DNA from: a bacterium UBP14_UBA6098
Lineage (GTDB): Bacteria; UBP14; UBA6098
Direction: 5' to 3'
NCBI GenBank assembly: GCA_002428525.1
Contig: DIWU01000004.1
Span: 23,835 to 38,585, forward strand
DNA: 14,751 nt
Shown here: positions 1 through 7,803 of the stretch, piece after piece
How positions within the stretch are numbered: position 1 is the first letter of the stretch
Layout: each line of letters starts with the position of its first letter
The notes under the pieces: generated by a model
Database searches by the model: none
Told to the model about the DNA's origin: nothing
The model's input: the letters and a program-made list of their open reading frames with translations, nothing else
Made by a program: the position numbers and the translations under genes

Positions 1-97
1 AATAGGTTTTTTGAAAACCGTAGCCACGCCTTAGCCCCTATCGAGTCTGTCAAACTGTGGCCGTCGAACTGTGTCTTATCAAATAAAACAGAAGCCC

Positions 98-121
98 AAA
101 AAAACGCTTCCTATCAAAGCG
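98..121 (-). terminator. Intrinsic terminator downstream of the pilin-like gene
   Basis: Read on the minus strand, a CGCTT / AAGCG stem (121-117 with 109-105) encloses a 7-nt loop and is followed at once by seven T residues (104-98). With a G.T pair the stem extends to about 7 bp. It lies roughly 27 bases past the stop codon of the pilin-like gene, as expected for the end of the purL-propeller-pilin series. Confidence 0.7.
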
Positions 122-148
122 CTCGCAAAAAATCTATCGGCAAAAAAA

Positions 149-640
149 CTATGGGCAAACTCGGCCGTCAACCGCGACAACAATATAAACATCGTCGCCG
201 TATTCGCGAACCTCTCCTGGAACTCCGTTTGTCGCGTAGAAACTGCTTGCCCCTGAACCGCCGTCATGAAGGAGATTCGGCCCTAAATAAATAACTCCAA
301 CCCAGTTGCCGTCGGCACCGGGCCACTGCTCATAGTCATAGACGGAAAACATTGGGTCGCGATCAGGGCCGGGCCACTCATCGGCATAGTTGGGAATCAG
401 ACCCGGCGGCGGAATATTGGGAAAGACTTCTGCCGGATAACAACCATTTTCGGATTGGTATATCATCAACGATTGATAAAAGTATTTAAGATAAAGCCTC
501 GCTTGGGCATATTTAGCCCTTCGAGTCGCATCTTGAAAGCGCGGAATCGCAAGCGCAGAAAGGATACCGATGATCACGACCACGACCATCAGCTCGATGA
601 GTGTGAAACCGCCATGATATCGGGAATTATTGTATCTCAT
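149..640 (-). CDS. Type IV pilin-like / type II secretion pseudopilin-like protein
   Basis: A 163-aa prepilin. A short basic leader ends in Gly10-Gly11, followed by FTLIELMVVVVIIGI, the class III signal cut by prepilin peptidase before Phe12. The conserved Glu is at +5 of the mature chain (residue 16), and the hydrophobic stretch at about 12-34 forms the N-terminal helix. Two cysteines (67 and 162) could form the disulfide common in pilin C-terminal regions. The mature length of about 152 residues fits a GspG/PilE-type subunit. The rest of the globular domain is rich in Pro, Gly, Asp and Trp and is not recognisable at family level. No assembly ATPase, platform or secretin gene is nearby, so machinery encoded elsewhere must use it. 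No clear Shine-Dalgarno sequence precedes the ATG. It follows the propeller gene by 150 bp and may share its transcript. Minor pilin versus pseudopilin cannot be decided. Confidence 0.85.
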   Translation of the reverse strand: MRYNNSRYHGGFTLIELMVVVVIIGILSALAIPRFQDATRRAKYAQARLYLKYFYQSLMIYQSENGCYPAEVFPNIPPPGLIPNYADEWPGPDRDPMFSVYDYEQWPGADGNWVGVIYLGPNLLHDGGSGASSFYATNGVPGEVREYGDDVYIVVAVDGRVCP

Positions 641-790
641 AATTATAATATGCTATCCGCAAAAAATATGCCATATACTGAGATGCCCTTTTTGCTTGGA
701 TTTTAGAGAAACGAAGGAGTTAAAAATCCTTGATTTTCATACGAATTCTTCAGGCAAATTGCAAAATGCAACTACTGTGAAGCCCTCTAT

Positions 791-2884
791 CTATTTAATA
801 TAGGTCGCTTTACAACTATATATGCGATTCCCAAAATCGGCTCGAATGAAGTAATTGCCGGAACCGATTTCGCGGCCGGGTTCCCAGCGGCCTGTTTCCT
901 TTGTCATAATATGTGGAAGCTCGGCAACAATTCTGCCGGTAGCGTCGTAGATACGGACAACACTTCCCGATGGCGCGTTAAAACTGCAAGCAGAATTGAA
1001 AGGATTTGGCCAGATGCCCATCTCCCAGCGCTCGGGCAATGAAAACCCCTCTTCGATACTTGTAGAGGTATTGCGTAAAATCATTACTGCATAACGATCA
1101 GCCACGAACACATACTGCCCCTCGGCATAGATCCCTTTCGAGCGGCCGCCGGTGGGGAAATTGTCGTAACCGACAAGTGAATCCCCAGCGCCAACAATCC
1201 TCATCGGAAGCACGCCTTCGCGATCGACTGCGACATAAACCCAGCCGTTCGCCGAAGTCACTCCGACAGCATCGTCGGGCGTATCGATCTCTCGAACAAG
1301 TGCCGGTGAAGCGGGATTTGAAACATCGAAAACAAGCAAGCCATCGCTCCCGGCGGCGACATAGGCGAAAGAACCGAGAACCGTCATGCCCATATAATCG
1401 AAATCGGTTGCAGTCGCGTCCCTGCCGACCTCGGTCATCATTCCGGTCTCGAGGACAACGAGGCCCTCATCCTCGTCAACAACATAGACATAATCGCGCG
1501 TCGGGTAAAAGGCGGCCGCGCCCGAGATGGGCGCATCCCAGAAGATCATCGGCTCTTCGGGGTTAATTATTTTAAGCTGTGTAACTCCGTTTGTAGTAAG
1601 AACATAGAGCAGAGTGTCAACCCTCGCGACATCCTTCGAGGTTCCGCCCACGCTGATCATCCGAATCGCATCCGGATACTCGGCAAGGCTTGTCGAGCGA
1701 AGCACTCCGAGGCCATATGTCGCCTCCGCGCTGAAAATATAATGATTATAATAGATGGCGGCATAGAAGCGGTGCGAATTGGTATAGTTAAACGTCTGAA
1801 GAGGTTCGTAGGGCGTCGGCATATTGAAACCGTCGATTCCATAAACACCGGAGGATGTAAGCAATTTCGATCCCCCACCCCAGACATATTCGATTCCGGC
1901 ATGGAGATTTTCGCGGCTCACGAAGGTAATCGTCGTTGGCGATGTGCCGACGTCGAGAACCTGTAGTCCCTCCGAGGTCGAGAAATAGAGCATCCCACCA
2001 TCCACAGAAATTCGAATGACACTTGTCGTGCTCATCGGATAACGGTCAATCTCGGTGATGCTCGAGGGTGTTGTGATGTCGAACGAAAGAACGCCGTAGT
2101 TGCCTGCGCCGACATATGCGACATTGTCCTGAATCGTTATACATGAAAGCGATCTTCCGGACGGCGCCGGAAAAGTCCCGGCGACGACCAATGAGGTCGG
2201 CGTTGAAACATCGAGGACGGTTATTCCGGCCAACTCGGCGGCGAGATAGACGTAATTGCCGGATTTAGCGGCCTCGCGTATTAGCGTCGAGGAACTGTAG
2301 GTTCCCCTGAGCACCGGCGCGGAGGGCGTGGAAAAATCCACGATGGCAAAACCGCCCAAACCTCTGCAAACATAGGCCAAATTGCCCTCTGTGAGGACAT
2401 GCATACAGCCGCCGGTTAAGGGGTAGTTCCCGACTCTGACGGGCGAAGCGGGGTTCGAGATATCGATAATATAAATCCCAATCGCAGTTCCCGCAACAAC
2501 GGCGTAATTCCCTGAAACATCGATGCCCTTGGCCGTTTCGCCAATATCGAGGGTCGCAACGAGCGATAGATCGAGCGGGTTCGAGATATCTACAATAGCG
2601 AGGCCTTTCGATCCGGCGGCGAGATAGGCGTAATTGCCGACAATCTTTATATTGTTGACTTGAGCGCCGATGAATTCCCATTCGCGAAGGCGGCAATTCA
2701 GCGAGTCGCTGACATCGAAGACGCCGAGTCCGTAGGGAAAACCGGCATAAAGGTAATTGCCGCCCGGGGCGTTCAGCGCCTCGAAACCAGACCATATACC
2801 GCTACCGGCATATTGAAGAGCCGGCTCGGAAAATGCGGTAAAAGAAAAAACGACAAAGAACAGGGCAATCGAGTATTTTCTCAT
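791..2884 (-). CDS. Secreted LVIVD-repeat beta-propeller protein with C-terminal sorting domain
   Basis: A 697-aa exported protein. Residues 1-19 form a Sec signal peptide (basic start, hydrophobic core, then AFSEP). About ten LVIVD-type repeats follow, such as AYLAAGSKGLAIVDISNP and AYVAAGSDGLLVFDVSNP, each a likely propeller strand pair. From about residue 615 the chain has LPE-(x)n-WPNPFNS, then IYDATGR, and ends GNYFIRADF...ATYIK: the pattern of Por/T9SS type A-like sorting domains found on surface proteins of FCB-group and related candidate phyla. LVIVD proteins are cell-surface or extracellular and mostly of unknown ligand; no enzymatic motif is visible. The start is well supported: GAGGTGAG (2898-2891) precedes the ATG, and the purL TAA abuts it directly (TAAATG), so translation is probably coupled to purL. 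The substrate or partner is unknown. Confidence 0.85.
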   Translation of the reverse strand: MRKYSIALFFVVFSFTAFSEPALQYAGSGIWSGFEALNAPGGNYLYAGFPYGLGVFDVSDSLNCRLREWEFIGAQVNNIKIVGNYAYLAAGSKGLAIVDISNPLDLSLVATLDIGETAKGIDVSGNYAVVAGTAIGIYIIDISNPASPVRVGNYPLTGGCMHVLTEGNLAYVCRGLGGFAIVDFSTPSAPVLRGTYSSSTLIREAAKSGNYVYLAAELAGITVLDVSTPTSLVVAGTFPAPSGRSLSCITIQDNVAYVGAGNYGVLSFDITTPSSITEIDRYPMSTTSVIRISVDGGMLYFSTSEGLQVLDVGTSPTTITFVSRENLHAGIEYVWGGGSKLLTSSGVYGIDGFNMPTPYEPLQTFNYTNSHRFYAAIYYNHYIFSAEATYGLGVLRSTSLAEYPDAIRMISVGGTSKDVARVDTLLYVLTTNGVTQLKIINPEEPMIFWDAPISGAAAFYPTRDYVYVVDEDEGLVVLETGMMTEVGRDATATDFDYMGMTVLGSFAYVAAGSDGLLVFDVSNPASPALVREIDTPDDAVGVTSANGWVYVAVDREGVLPMRIVGAGDSLVGYDNFPTGGRSKGIYAEGQYVFVADRYAVMILRNTSTSIEEGFSLPERWEMGIWPNPFNSACSFNAPSGSVVRIYDATGRIVAELPHIMTKETGRWEPGREIGSGNYFIRADFGNRIYSCKATYIK

Positions 2885-5110
2885 TTAAAGCTCACCTCGC
2901 ATAATCTTTGATATTTTATTTTCGTATATATCTTTAAGCTTCATTATTTCAACCGATTTATAGTAGGAGCCCGAGTGAATCGACAGAGATAGTCCACCTG
3001 TATATCCCAATACTTTGGCGCTTATATTATTCTTTTTCGCTAATAACATTAAGTTATCCAACTTAATGGCTTGGACAGCAATAAGATAGCGAGCTTGAGA
3101 TTCCCCGAATAGGCTTCCGATTATATCGCGATCCTCGGGAATTTCGATTGATGCGCCGAGGTCGTTCCAAATACAAAGCTCTGCAAGCGCGACGCCGAGG
3201 CCGCCGTCGGAGATGTCGTGGCAGGCCTCGATCAAGCCACGGTCGCGAGCGGATAGGATGAACTTTGCGTTGGCGATTTCCCTGTCGAGATCGATCCTCG
3301 GGGGAAGGCCGAACGGATCGCCGAACAGGATTTTCTGAAGCGAGCTTCCGCCGAACTCGGGGCAGTCGCACTCCCCTATCTCGACAAGTTGAAGATCGCT
3401 CGTAATATCTTGCCTTATAATATCTTGCGGCTTATCGATAATTCCGAGCATTCCGATAACCGGTGTCGGGAAAATCGCGCCGTTCTGAGATTCATTGTAG
3501 AAACTGACATTCCCGCCTGTGACAGGGATGTTATAGGCCCTGCATGCTTCGCCCATGCCCTCCACCGCGCGGACGAATTGCCAGAAGCTTTCCGGCTTCT
3601 CGGGATTGCCGAAGTTAAGGCAGTTGGTTATTCCGATAGGCCAAGCCCCAACGGAAACGACATTCCGCGCGGACTCCGCCACGGCCTGCATCGCGCCGAC
3701 ATGGGGATCGAGAGCGCAGAATCTGCCGTTGCAATCCGTGGATATTGCGAGAAATTTGCTCGTTTCCTTGACACGAACGAGAGCGGCGTCTCCCCCCGGC
3801 TTGATAACGGTATTCGTCCCGACTTGATGATCGTATTGTTCGAAGACCCATCTCTTGCCGGCTATCGAGGGCATCGAGAGTAGCGCTTCGAGAAGTTCGA
3901 TCGGGTCTTTATCCGTTTCGATCGCGCTGTTTCGCGTGTTGATGGCATCGAGGCCGGCGGGTCGAATATATGGCCTGTCATAAATCGGTGCCCCACCACC
4001 TAACACAAGAGTCTTCGCAGGAATGTCGCAAACAAGTTCGCCGTGCCATAAGCATTTGAAGCGATCGCCCTCGGTTACGGTGCCGATCCTTTCAATATTC
4101 AGTTCCCATTTGCGCGCGACCTCGCAAAGGCTGTCCTCGAGGCCCTTCTTGCCGATGATCAGCATTCGCTCTTGGCTTTCGGAAAGGAGGATTTCATAGG
4201 GAATCATCCCCGATTCGCGAAGTGGGACTTTGTCTAAATCGATTTTTATGCCGACTCCGCCGCCTGCGGCCATCTCGGAGCTACTGCAGGTAATCCCCGC
4301 CGCACCCATATCTTGAATAGCAACGGCGAGCCCCTTTTCGATTATCTCGAGTGTTGCCTCGAGAAGCAGTTTTTCGAGGAATGGGTCTCCGATCTGCACG
4401 CTCGAACGATCTTCGGCGGATTTGTCCGACAGCTCGACGCTCGCGAAGGTCGCGCCGTGAATCCCGTCACGGCCGGTAGTCGCGCCGAGAATAAACACCG
4501 GATTACCAACGCCCGAAGCCTTTGCGGGCATTATCTTTCCGGTATCGGCAATCCCGACTGCCATGGCGTTAACCAAGCAGTTCCCCGAATAGGCCTTGTC
4601 GAAAACGACCTCGCCCCCGACAGTCGGAACACCGAAGCAGTTGCCATAACCGGCGATGCCCTCGACAACGCCGTTGAAAAGGTGCTGTTGCTTTGGGTCG
4701 GATAACTCGCCGAAGCGAAGGCTGTCCATCGCCGCAATCGGGCGAGCGCCCATACTGAAAACATCCCGCAGAATCCCACCGACGCCCGTCGCCGCGCCCT
4801 GATAGGGCTCCAATGCCGATGGGTGATTGTGGCTTTCGATTTTGAAAATAACCGCCTTGCCCTCCCCTATATCGAGTGCGCCGGCGTTTTCTTCGCCCGC
4901 CTTCGCGAGGACATGTTCGCCCTCTCTCGGCAGACGCTTGAGATACTTGATAGAACTCTTATATGAGCAATGCTCGCTCCACATTACGGAATAAATGCCC
5001 AATTCTGAAAAGGTAGGGGTTCTCCCGAGGATCTCGATTATTTTACGGAACTCCTCTTCGGTGAGGCCGTGGCCAATCGCAAGCGCTAAATCAACAGTGG
5101 GTTCGATCAT
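2885..5110 (-). CDS. purL: Phosphoribosylformylglycinamidine synthase subunit PurL
   Basis: A 741-aa small-form PurL, the length typical of the Bacillus-type enzyme. It makes FGAM from FGAR, ATP and glutamine-derived ammonia, the fourth step of purine synthesis, in a complex with the separate PurS and PurQ subunits, neither of which is in this window. Visible signatures are MWSEHCSYKS with His47 near the N-terminus, FKIESHNHPSALEPYQGAATGVGG (about 89-112) for substrate and Mg binding, IQDMGAAGITCSSSEMA in the first half, and GGNVSFYNES plus ACHDISDGGLGVALAE in the second AIRS-like half. Both ATP-grasp-unrelated AIRS N/C repeats are complete. The ATG at 5110 has no obvious Shine-Dalgarno sequence but follows a strong promoter by about 26 nt. 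The gene is followed with zero spacing by a secreted propeller gene, an unusual partner for purine synthesis. Confidence 0.97.
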   Translation of the reverse strand: MIEPTVDLALAIGHGLTEEEFRKIIEILGRTPTFSELGIYSVMWSEHCSYKSSIKYLKRLPREGEHVLAKAGEENAGALDIGEGKAVIFKIESHNHPSALEPYQGAATGVGGILRDVFSMGARPIAAMDSLRFGELSDPKQQHLFNGVVEGIAGYGNCFGVPTVGGEVVFDKAYSGNCLVNAMAVGIADTGKIMPAKASGVGNPVFILGATTGRDGIHGATFASVELSDKSAEDRSSVQIGDPFLEKLLLEATLEIIEKGLAVAIQDMGAAGITCSSSEMAAGGGVGIKIDLDKVPLRESGMIPYEILLSESQERMLIIGKKGLEDSLCEVARKWELNIERIGTVTEGDRFKCLWHGELVCDIPAKTLVLGGGAPIYDRPYIRPAGLDAINTRNSAIETDKDPIELLEALLSMPSIAGKRWVFEQYDHQVGTNTVIKPGGDAALVRVKETSKFLAISTDCNGRFCALDPHVGAMQAVAESARNVVSVGAWPIGITNCLNFGNPEKPESFWQFVRAVEGMGEACRAYNIPVTGGNVSFYNESQNGAIFPTPVIGMLGIIDKPQDIIRQDITSDLQLVEIGECDCPEFGGSSLQKILFGDPFGLPPRIDLDREIANAKFILSARDRGLIEACHDISDGGLGVALAELCIWNDLGASIEIPEDRDIIGSLFGESQARYLIAVQAIKLDNLMLLAKKNNISAKVLGYTGGLSLSIHSGSYYKSVEIMKLKDIYENKISKIMRGEL

Positions 5111-5142
5111 TAAAAGCCAATCGTTATAGTTTTATAGCCGGA

Positions 5143-5171
5143 AATATAGCCGAGTGAACTCCAAAGGTCAA
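5143..5171 (-). promoter_or_regulatory. sigma-70-like promoter for purL
   Basis: On the minus strand, TTGACC (5171-5166), a 17-bp spacer and TATATT (5148-5143) match five of six consensus bases in each box. Transcription would start near 5136, giving a leader of about 26 nt. The promoter lies between purL and the four-way-junction element, so that element is outside the purL mRNA. No purine riboswitch or evident PurR-type operator is visible. Confidence 0.7.
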
Positions 5172-5248
5172 GAAGTAATATTCATAAATCATGGCCTCTC
5201 ATGCATGAAGCACCGCCCGTAAACCTCGATTTCCCAAGCAGAACTCCC

Positions 5249-5339
5249 GGGGCGTCGGTATGACCTCGATCTCGAAAGCCGACTTTCGAGATCGAGGTCA
5301 TAGGCGCAAGCGCCACGCGCGAAGCGCGTCCGACGCCCC
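5249..5339. other. Perfect four-way-junction (cloverleaf) palindromic element
   Basis: A 91-nt unit in which every junction base pairs. Outer stem GGGGCGTCGG (5249-5258) with CCGACGCCCC (5330-5339), 10 bp. Arm 1: a perfect 20-bp stem (5259-5278 with 5283-5302) and loop CCGA. Arm 2: GGCG-CAAG-CGCC (5303-5314). Arm 3: ACGCGC-GAA-GCGCGT (5315-5329), which contains GCGAAGC, known as an exceptionally stable DNA mini-hairpin. The arms adjoin with no spacer. The unit lies between two divergent promoters that both point away from it, so it is not part of the purL or btuB transcript as I read them. It could be a mobile palindromic repeat, a site acted on as folded single-stranded DNA, or an independent structured RNA. 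It encodes no convincing protein. Confidence 0.85.
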
Positions 5340-5354
5340 TAATCATAACAAGGA

Positions 5355-5380
5355 GGGCGTTTCGCCGATTCGGCGGGGCG
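5355..5380. other. GC-rich alternative hairpins beside the cloverleaf
   Basis: Two mutually exclusive hairpins overlap: GGCG-TTT-CGCC (5356-5366) and the near-palindrome CGCCGA-T-TCGGCG (5363-5375). They lie 16 bp to the right of the cloverleaf and may be a degenerate part of the same element. No T-run follows, so they do not look like a terminator. Confidence 0.4.
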
Positions 5381-5403
5381 AGAGATTAAACCTAAAAAAC
5401 CTG

Positions 5404-5432
5404 TTGTTTTTTTTAAGAAGAGTGAGTATAAT
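5404..5432 (+). promoter_or_regulatory. sigma-70-like promoter of the B12 riboswitch operon
   Basis: TTGTTT (5404-5409), a 17-bp spacer and a perfect TATAAT (5427-5432). Transcription would begin around 5438-5441, just at the 5' edge of the cobalamin riboswitch. Confidence 0.7.
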
Positions 5433-5437
5433 GATTG

Positions 5438-5622
5438 AAAATCGGTGCCCATTGGGCTTAATAGGGAACCGGGTGTGATTCCCGGACGATCCCCGTCACT
5501 GTAAGCTCGGACGAAGACCACCCAGCCACTGCAACGTCAGATCGAACGGTTAGCGTTGTGGGAAGGCGGTTCGGAGGACGATGAGCGAGTCAGGAGACCT
5601 GCCGAAGCAAACTTTACCGAAA
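5438..5622 (+). promoter_or_regulatory. Cobalamin (adenosylcobalamin-type) riboswitch
   Basis: All the sequence blocks of the cobalamin aptamer appear in order: AATAGGGAA (5459-5467), the hairpin CCGGG...CCCGG (5469-5485), CCCCGTCACTGTAA (5491-5504), GCCACTG (5525-5531), GGGAAGGC (5560-5567) and the B12 box GAGTCAGGAGACCTGCC (5587-5603). A short P1 can form between TCGGT (5442-5446) and ACCGA (5616-5620). In this family cobalamin binding normally turns off uptake or synthesis genes. The gene downstream is a TonB-dependent receptor, the classic target. The same orientation and a promoter directly upstream support control of the whole two-gene unit. Confidence 0.95.
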
Positions 5623-5626
5623 CCTC

Positions 5627-5708
5627 GGGGGCTGGGTCGGACGGTTCGTCCGATTTCCCCCCATAGAAAGTTCGCCTATGCCCGAAGTTCGGGGAAAACT
5701 TTGGGGGG
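5627..5708 (+). promoter_or_regulatory. Possible riboswitch expression platform enclosing the start codon
   Basis: After the aptamer comes hairpin TCGGACG-GTT-CGTCCGA (5637-5653), then CCCCCC (5657-5662). That C-run can pair either with GGGGG upstream (5627-5631) or with GGGGGG inside the gene (5703-5708). In the second fold AAAGTT (5667-5672) also pairs with AACTTT (5697-5702), and CCCGA/TCGGG (5681-5685 with 5689-5693) forms an inner hairpin, so the ATG at 5678 is closed inside a stem-loop. Two exclusive partners for one C-run is what a translational switch needs. The hairpin is followed by TTTCCCCCC rather than a T-run, so termination is less likely. Confidence 0.45.
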
Positions 5709-7792
5709 CAATCCTTGCCTTATGGATAGCTCCCCTTTTTGGATTAGGTTTTTCGGGGATTGTTCTCGATAGCGAGACATTATTGCCGATTCCCGGGGCT
5801 TTGATAACGATCGGGCACAAGAATACCTACGCCGATCAGGGGGGTAAGTTCGAGATGAACAACCTGCCCCCCGGCGATTTTGTTATCGAGGTCGAGCATA
5901 TCGCGTATCAACGAACCGAGGAAAAGATCGTTCTTCGAGAGGGTTACGACGGCTATATCTCGATCACCCTCGCGCCGAAGGTTTATAGCTCCGAGCCGGT
6001 TTATTCATTCGCGAAACGAAACGGCGACACCGCCACAAGGCCGCTTTCGCGCGACGCGATCGCTGAGATAGCCTCGATTCCGGGCGTTTCGGTCATCGAG
6101 GGCAACGGCGAGATCGGTGTGTCGGTTCGCGGCTCGCGTCCAAAGGATGTGTTGGTTGTTGTCGATGGTATTCCGCAGGCGAGAAATGAGCGAGGTTATA
6201 CTGACATTGCGTCGCTAAATCTCGAGAGTATAGATAAAGTTGAACTATTTCTGGAATGCATTCCAGCCGAGTATTCAGCTCTGGCCCCCGCCGGTGTTTT
6301 GTTGATCGAAACCCGAAAATTCGATGCGAGTCGCGCTTCGATCGAGTTAAATAGAGCCTCCTTTTCCGAATCGAAACTTGCCGGCGATCTTCAATTTATG
6401 CCTCATTCCGATTTTTCTGTCGGGGTCGGTAGCTCGTTTTCCTCCGCCGAGGGGGATTTCAGCTATATGGATGCGGAAACCACGGCGGTTCGACGGAACA
6501 ACTCCCGGACAACCCGCGCTCTGAGCCTCGACCTTGAACTGAATGCCAAACTCGATACTTTGGCTCTTTCGGCAAACTACACCACTCTTAAAGAAGGAAT
6601 GCCCGGCGATCTTAATCACCCGACTCCTATGGCAAAACGCCTCGGAGAGAACCTCGCCTTGGCCCTGAGATGGAACAGGCCGCTCCCCTTCGGAATCAAC
6701 TCGAATGTAAAATTATCAGTTTCCTCCGGGAACAACAATTTCTATATTCCGAGACCTTATGTCTATGTTCCGGTCGATGCCGAGAATATTGTCGGAAGGC
6801 GCTTCGCTCAACTATGCCTGTCGCGCTCGATTTACGGTTTTACTCCGCAACTCGGGGCGAGCTACACCCGCGAAACTTACGAGCACTTGAATTTCCTCGC
6901 TCACGATCGAGATATTGTCGCGAAACCGCGGGAGGTTTCCGCTGTTTGGGTTCAAGGGGATTTTAACCGTAAGATTCTACAAGGGAACGCTATACGAGGT
7001 TTCGCTTCATATCGTTTAGACAACTCTTCTGATAATAGCCTATCATACAATAACTTATCCTTTGAAGCCTCTATTTCTCAGGAGTTATCATATTTTATTC
7101 TCGCGGCCTCGGCAGGTTATTCAGAAGCGTTTCATTTCCCCGATTTCGTAGATGTTTATTGGCTCAGAGACGCCTTTGCCGAGGGCAATCCCGACCTCGC
7201 CCCTGAACTGGCGAAAAAGCATCACCTTCGATTATCCGCCGGCTTCCGATCCCGAATCGTTCGAATCGATTGCGAAACCGACATCTTCGATAGGTCGATC
7301 GATTCGGTTATTATATGGAAAAAGGATTTCGACGGCATATATCGCCCCAAAAACCAAGCCCGTGAGGAATCGCGCGGCAGGGAGGACCACATTAAGATCG
7401 CCTTGGCCAATTCGCTCGAACTCGAATGGTCGAATGTGATCCTGAGCAGTATCCACCGGACAAACGAGGCGATTGTCGATTCGATGTGGATCCCCTTCAA
7501 AGCGCCGTATCATCAGAAGTTATCGATGAAATACTTCAATAAATATATCTCCGGCGGGCTGTCCGGCGAATGGGTGGGCAAGCGCTACACCTTGATAGCG
7601 AACACAAAGTGGACAGCGCCATACGAGGTATGGAATGCCTATCTTGAAGTCCCGATCCCGCATGATTTATTTATCTTTTCGCTTCGACTCGAATGCAACA
7701 ATATATTTGATGAAAGATATGAAATATTAATTGACTATCCCCTGCCCGGAAGAAATTGGTCGGTATTCGCTAAAATCGAATACTTATTCTAA
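5678..7792 (+). CDS. btuB: TonB-dependent outer-membrane receptor, BtuB-like, for cobalamin
   Basis: A 704-aa receptor. Residues 1-25 are a signal peptide. Residues 26-98 form a carboxypeptidase-regulatory-like domain (SGIVLDSETLLPIPGALI... to ...YISITL), common in front of TonB receptors of FCB bacteria. The plug follows at about 120-225, with the motif IPGVSVIEGNGEIGVSVRGS and then VVVDGIPQ. The rest is beta-barrel, ending NNIFDERYE...GRNWSVFAKIEYLF with the terminal Phe expected for outer-membrane insertion. The cobalamin riboswitch directly upstream makes cobalamin or a corrinoid the likely substrate; protein sequence alone would only say TonB-dependent receptor. The ATG has just a weak AAAG-type ribosome site and sits inside a possible regulatory stem. 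The next gene starts 11 bp after the stop. No btuF, btuC, btuD or tonB gene is nearby. Confidence 0.88.
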   Translation: MPEVRGKLWGAILALWIAPLFGLGFSGIVLDSETLLPIPGALITIGHKNTYADQGGKFEMNNLPPGDFVIEVEHIAYQRTEEKIVLREGYDGYISITLAPKVYSSEPVYSFAKRNGDTATRPLSRDAIAEIASIPGVSVIEGNGEIGVSVRGSRPKDVLVVVDGIPQARNERGYTDIASLNLESIDKVELFLECIPAEYSALAPAGVLLIETRKFDASRASIELNRASFSESKLAGDLQFMPHSDFSVGVGSSFSSAEGDFSYMDAETTAVRRNNSRTTRALSLDLELNAKLDTLALSANYTTLKEGMPGDLNHPTPMAKRLGENLALALRWNRPLPFGINSNVKLSVSSGNNNFYIPRPYVYVPVDAENIVGRRFAQLCLSRSIYGFTPQLGASYTRETYEHLNFLAHDRDIVAKPREVSAVWVQGDFNRKILQGNAIRGFASYRLDNSSDNSLSYNNLSFEASISQELSYFILAASAGYSEAFHFPDFVDVYWLRDAFAEGNPDLAPELAKKHHLRLSAGFRSRIVRIDCETDIFDRSIDSVIIWKKDFDGIYRPKNQAREESRGREDHIKIALANSLELEWSNVILSSIHRTNEAIVDSMWIPFKAPYHQKLSMKYFNKYISGGLSGEWVGKRYTLIANTKWTAPYEVWNAYLEVPIPHDLFIFSLRLECNNIFDERYEILIDYPLPGRNWSVFAKIEYLF

Positions 7793-7803
7793 AAGGAGAC
7801 ATT

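Noticed and set aside
642..647. TATAAT on the minus strand just before the pilin-like ATG
   Set aside because: It ends only one base before the start codon, so a promoter there would start transcription inside the gene, and no -35 box is found at the right distance.
723..737. AT hairpin AAAATC-AAG-GATTTT between the propeller and pilin-like genes as a terminator
   Set aside because: The stem is short and almost all A-T, with only a short T stretch; too weak to call.
1177..1566. Long plus-strand open frame opposite the LVIVD gene
   Set aside because: It is antisense to a well-supported coding region, has a low-complexity Arg/Ser-rich translation and no ribosome site or family resemblance. 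The same holds for other frames opposite purL, pckA and the receptor gene.
5222..5232. AACCTCGATTT near the cloverleaf is the reverse complement of AAATCGAGGTT beside the 28-bp palindrome (14696-14706)
   Set aside because: Eleven bases shared in DNA rich in TCGA words is weak evidence. The two elements also differ in architecture, so I do not claim they are one family, although both begin with GGGGCG-type stems.
5111..5677. Cloverleaf or riboswitch region as a tRNA gene
   Set aside because: The outer stem and three arms recall a cloverleaf, but arm lengths, the missing T-arm consensus and the missing anticodon-arm geometry rule out tRNA. The right part is clearly the cobalamin aptamer.
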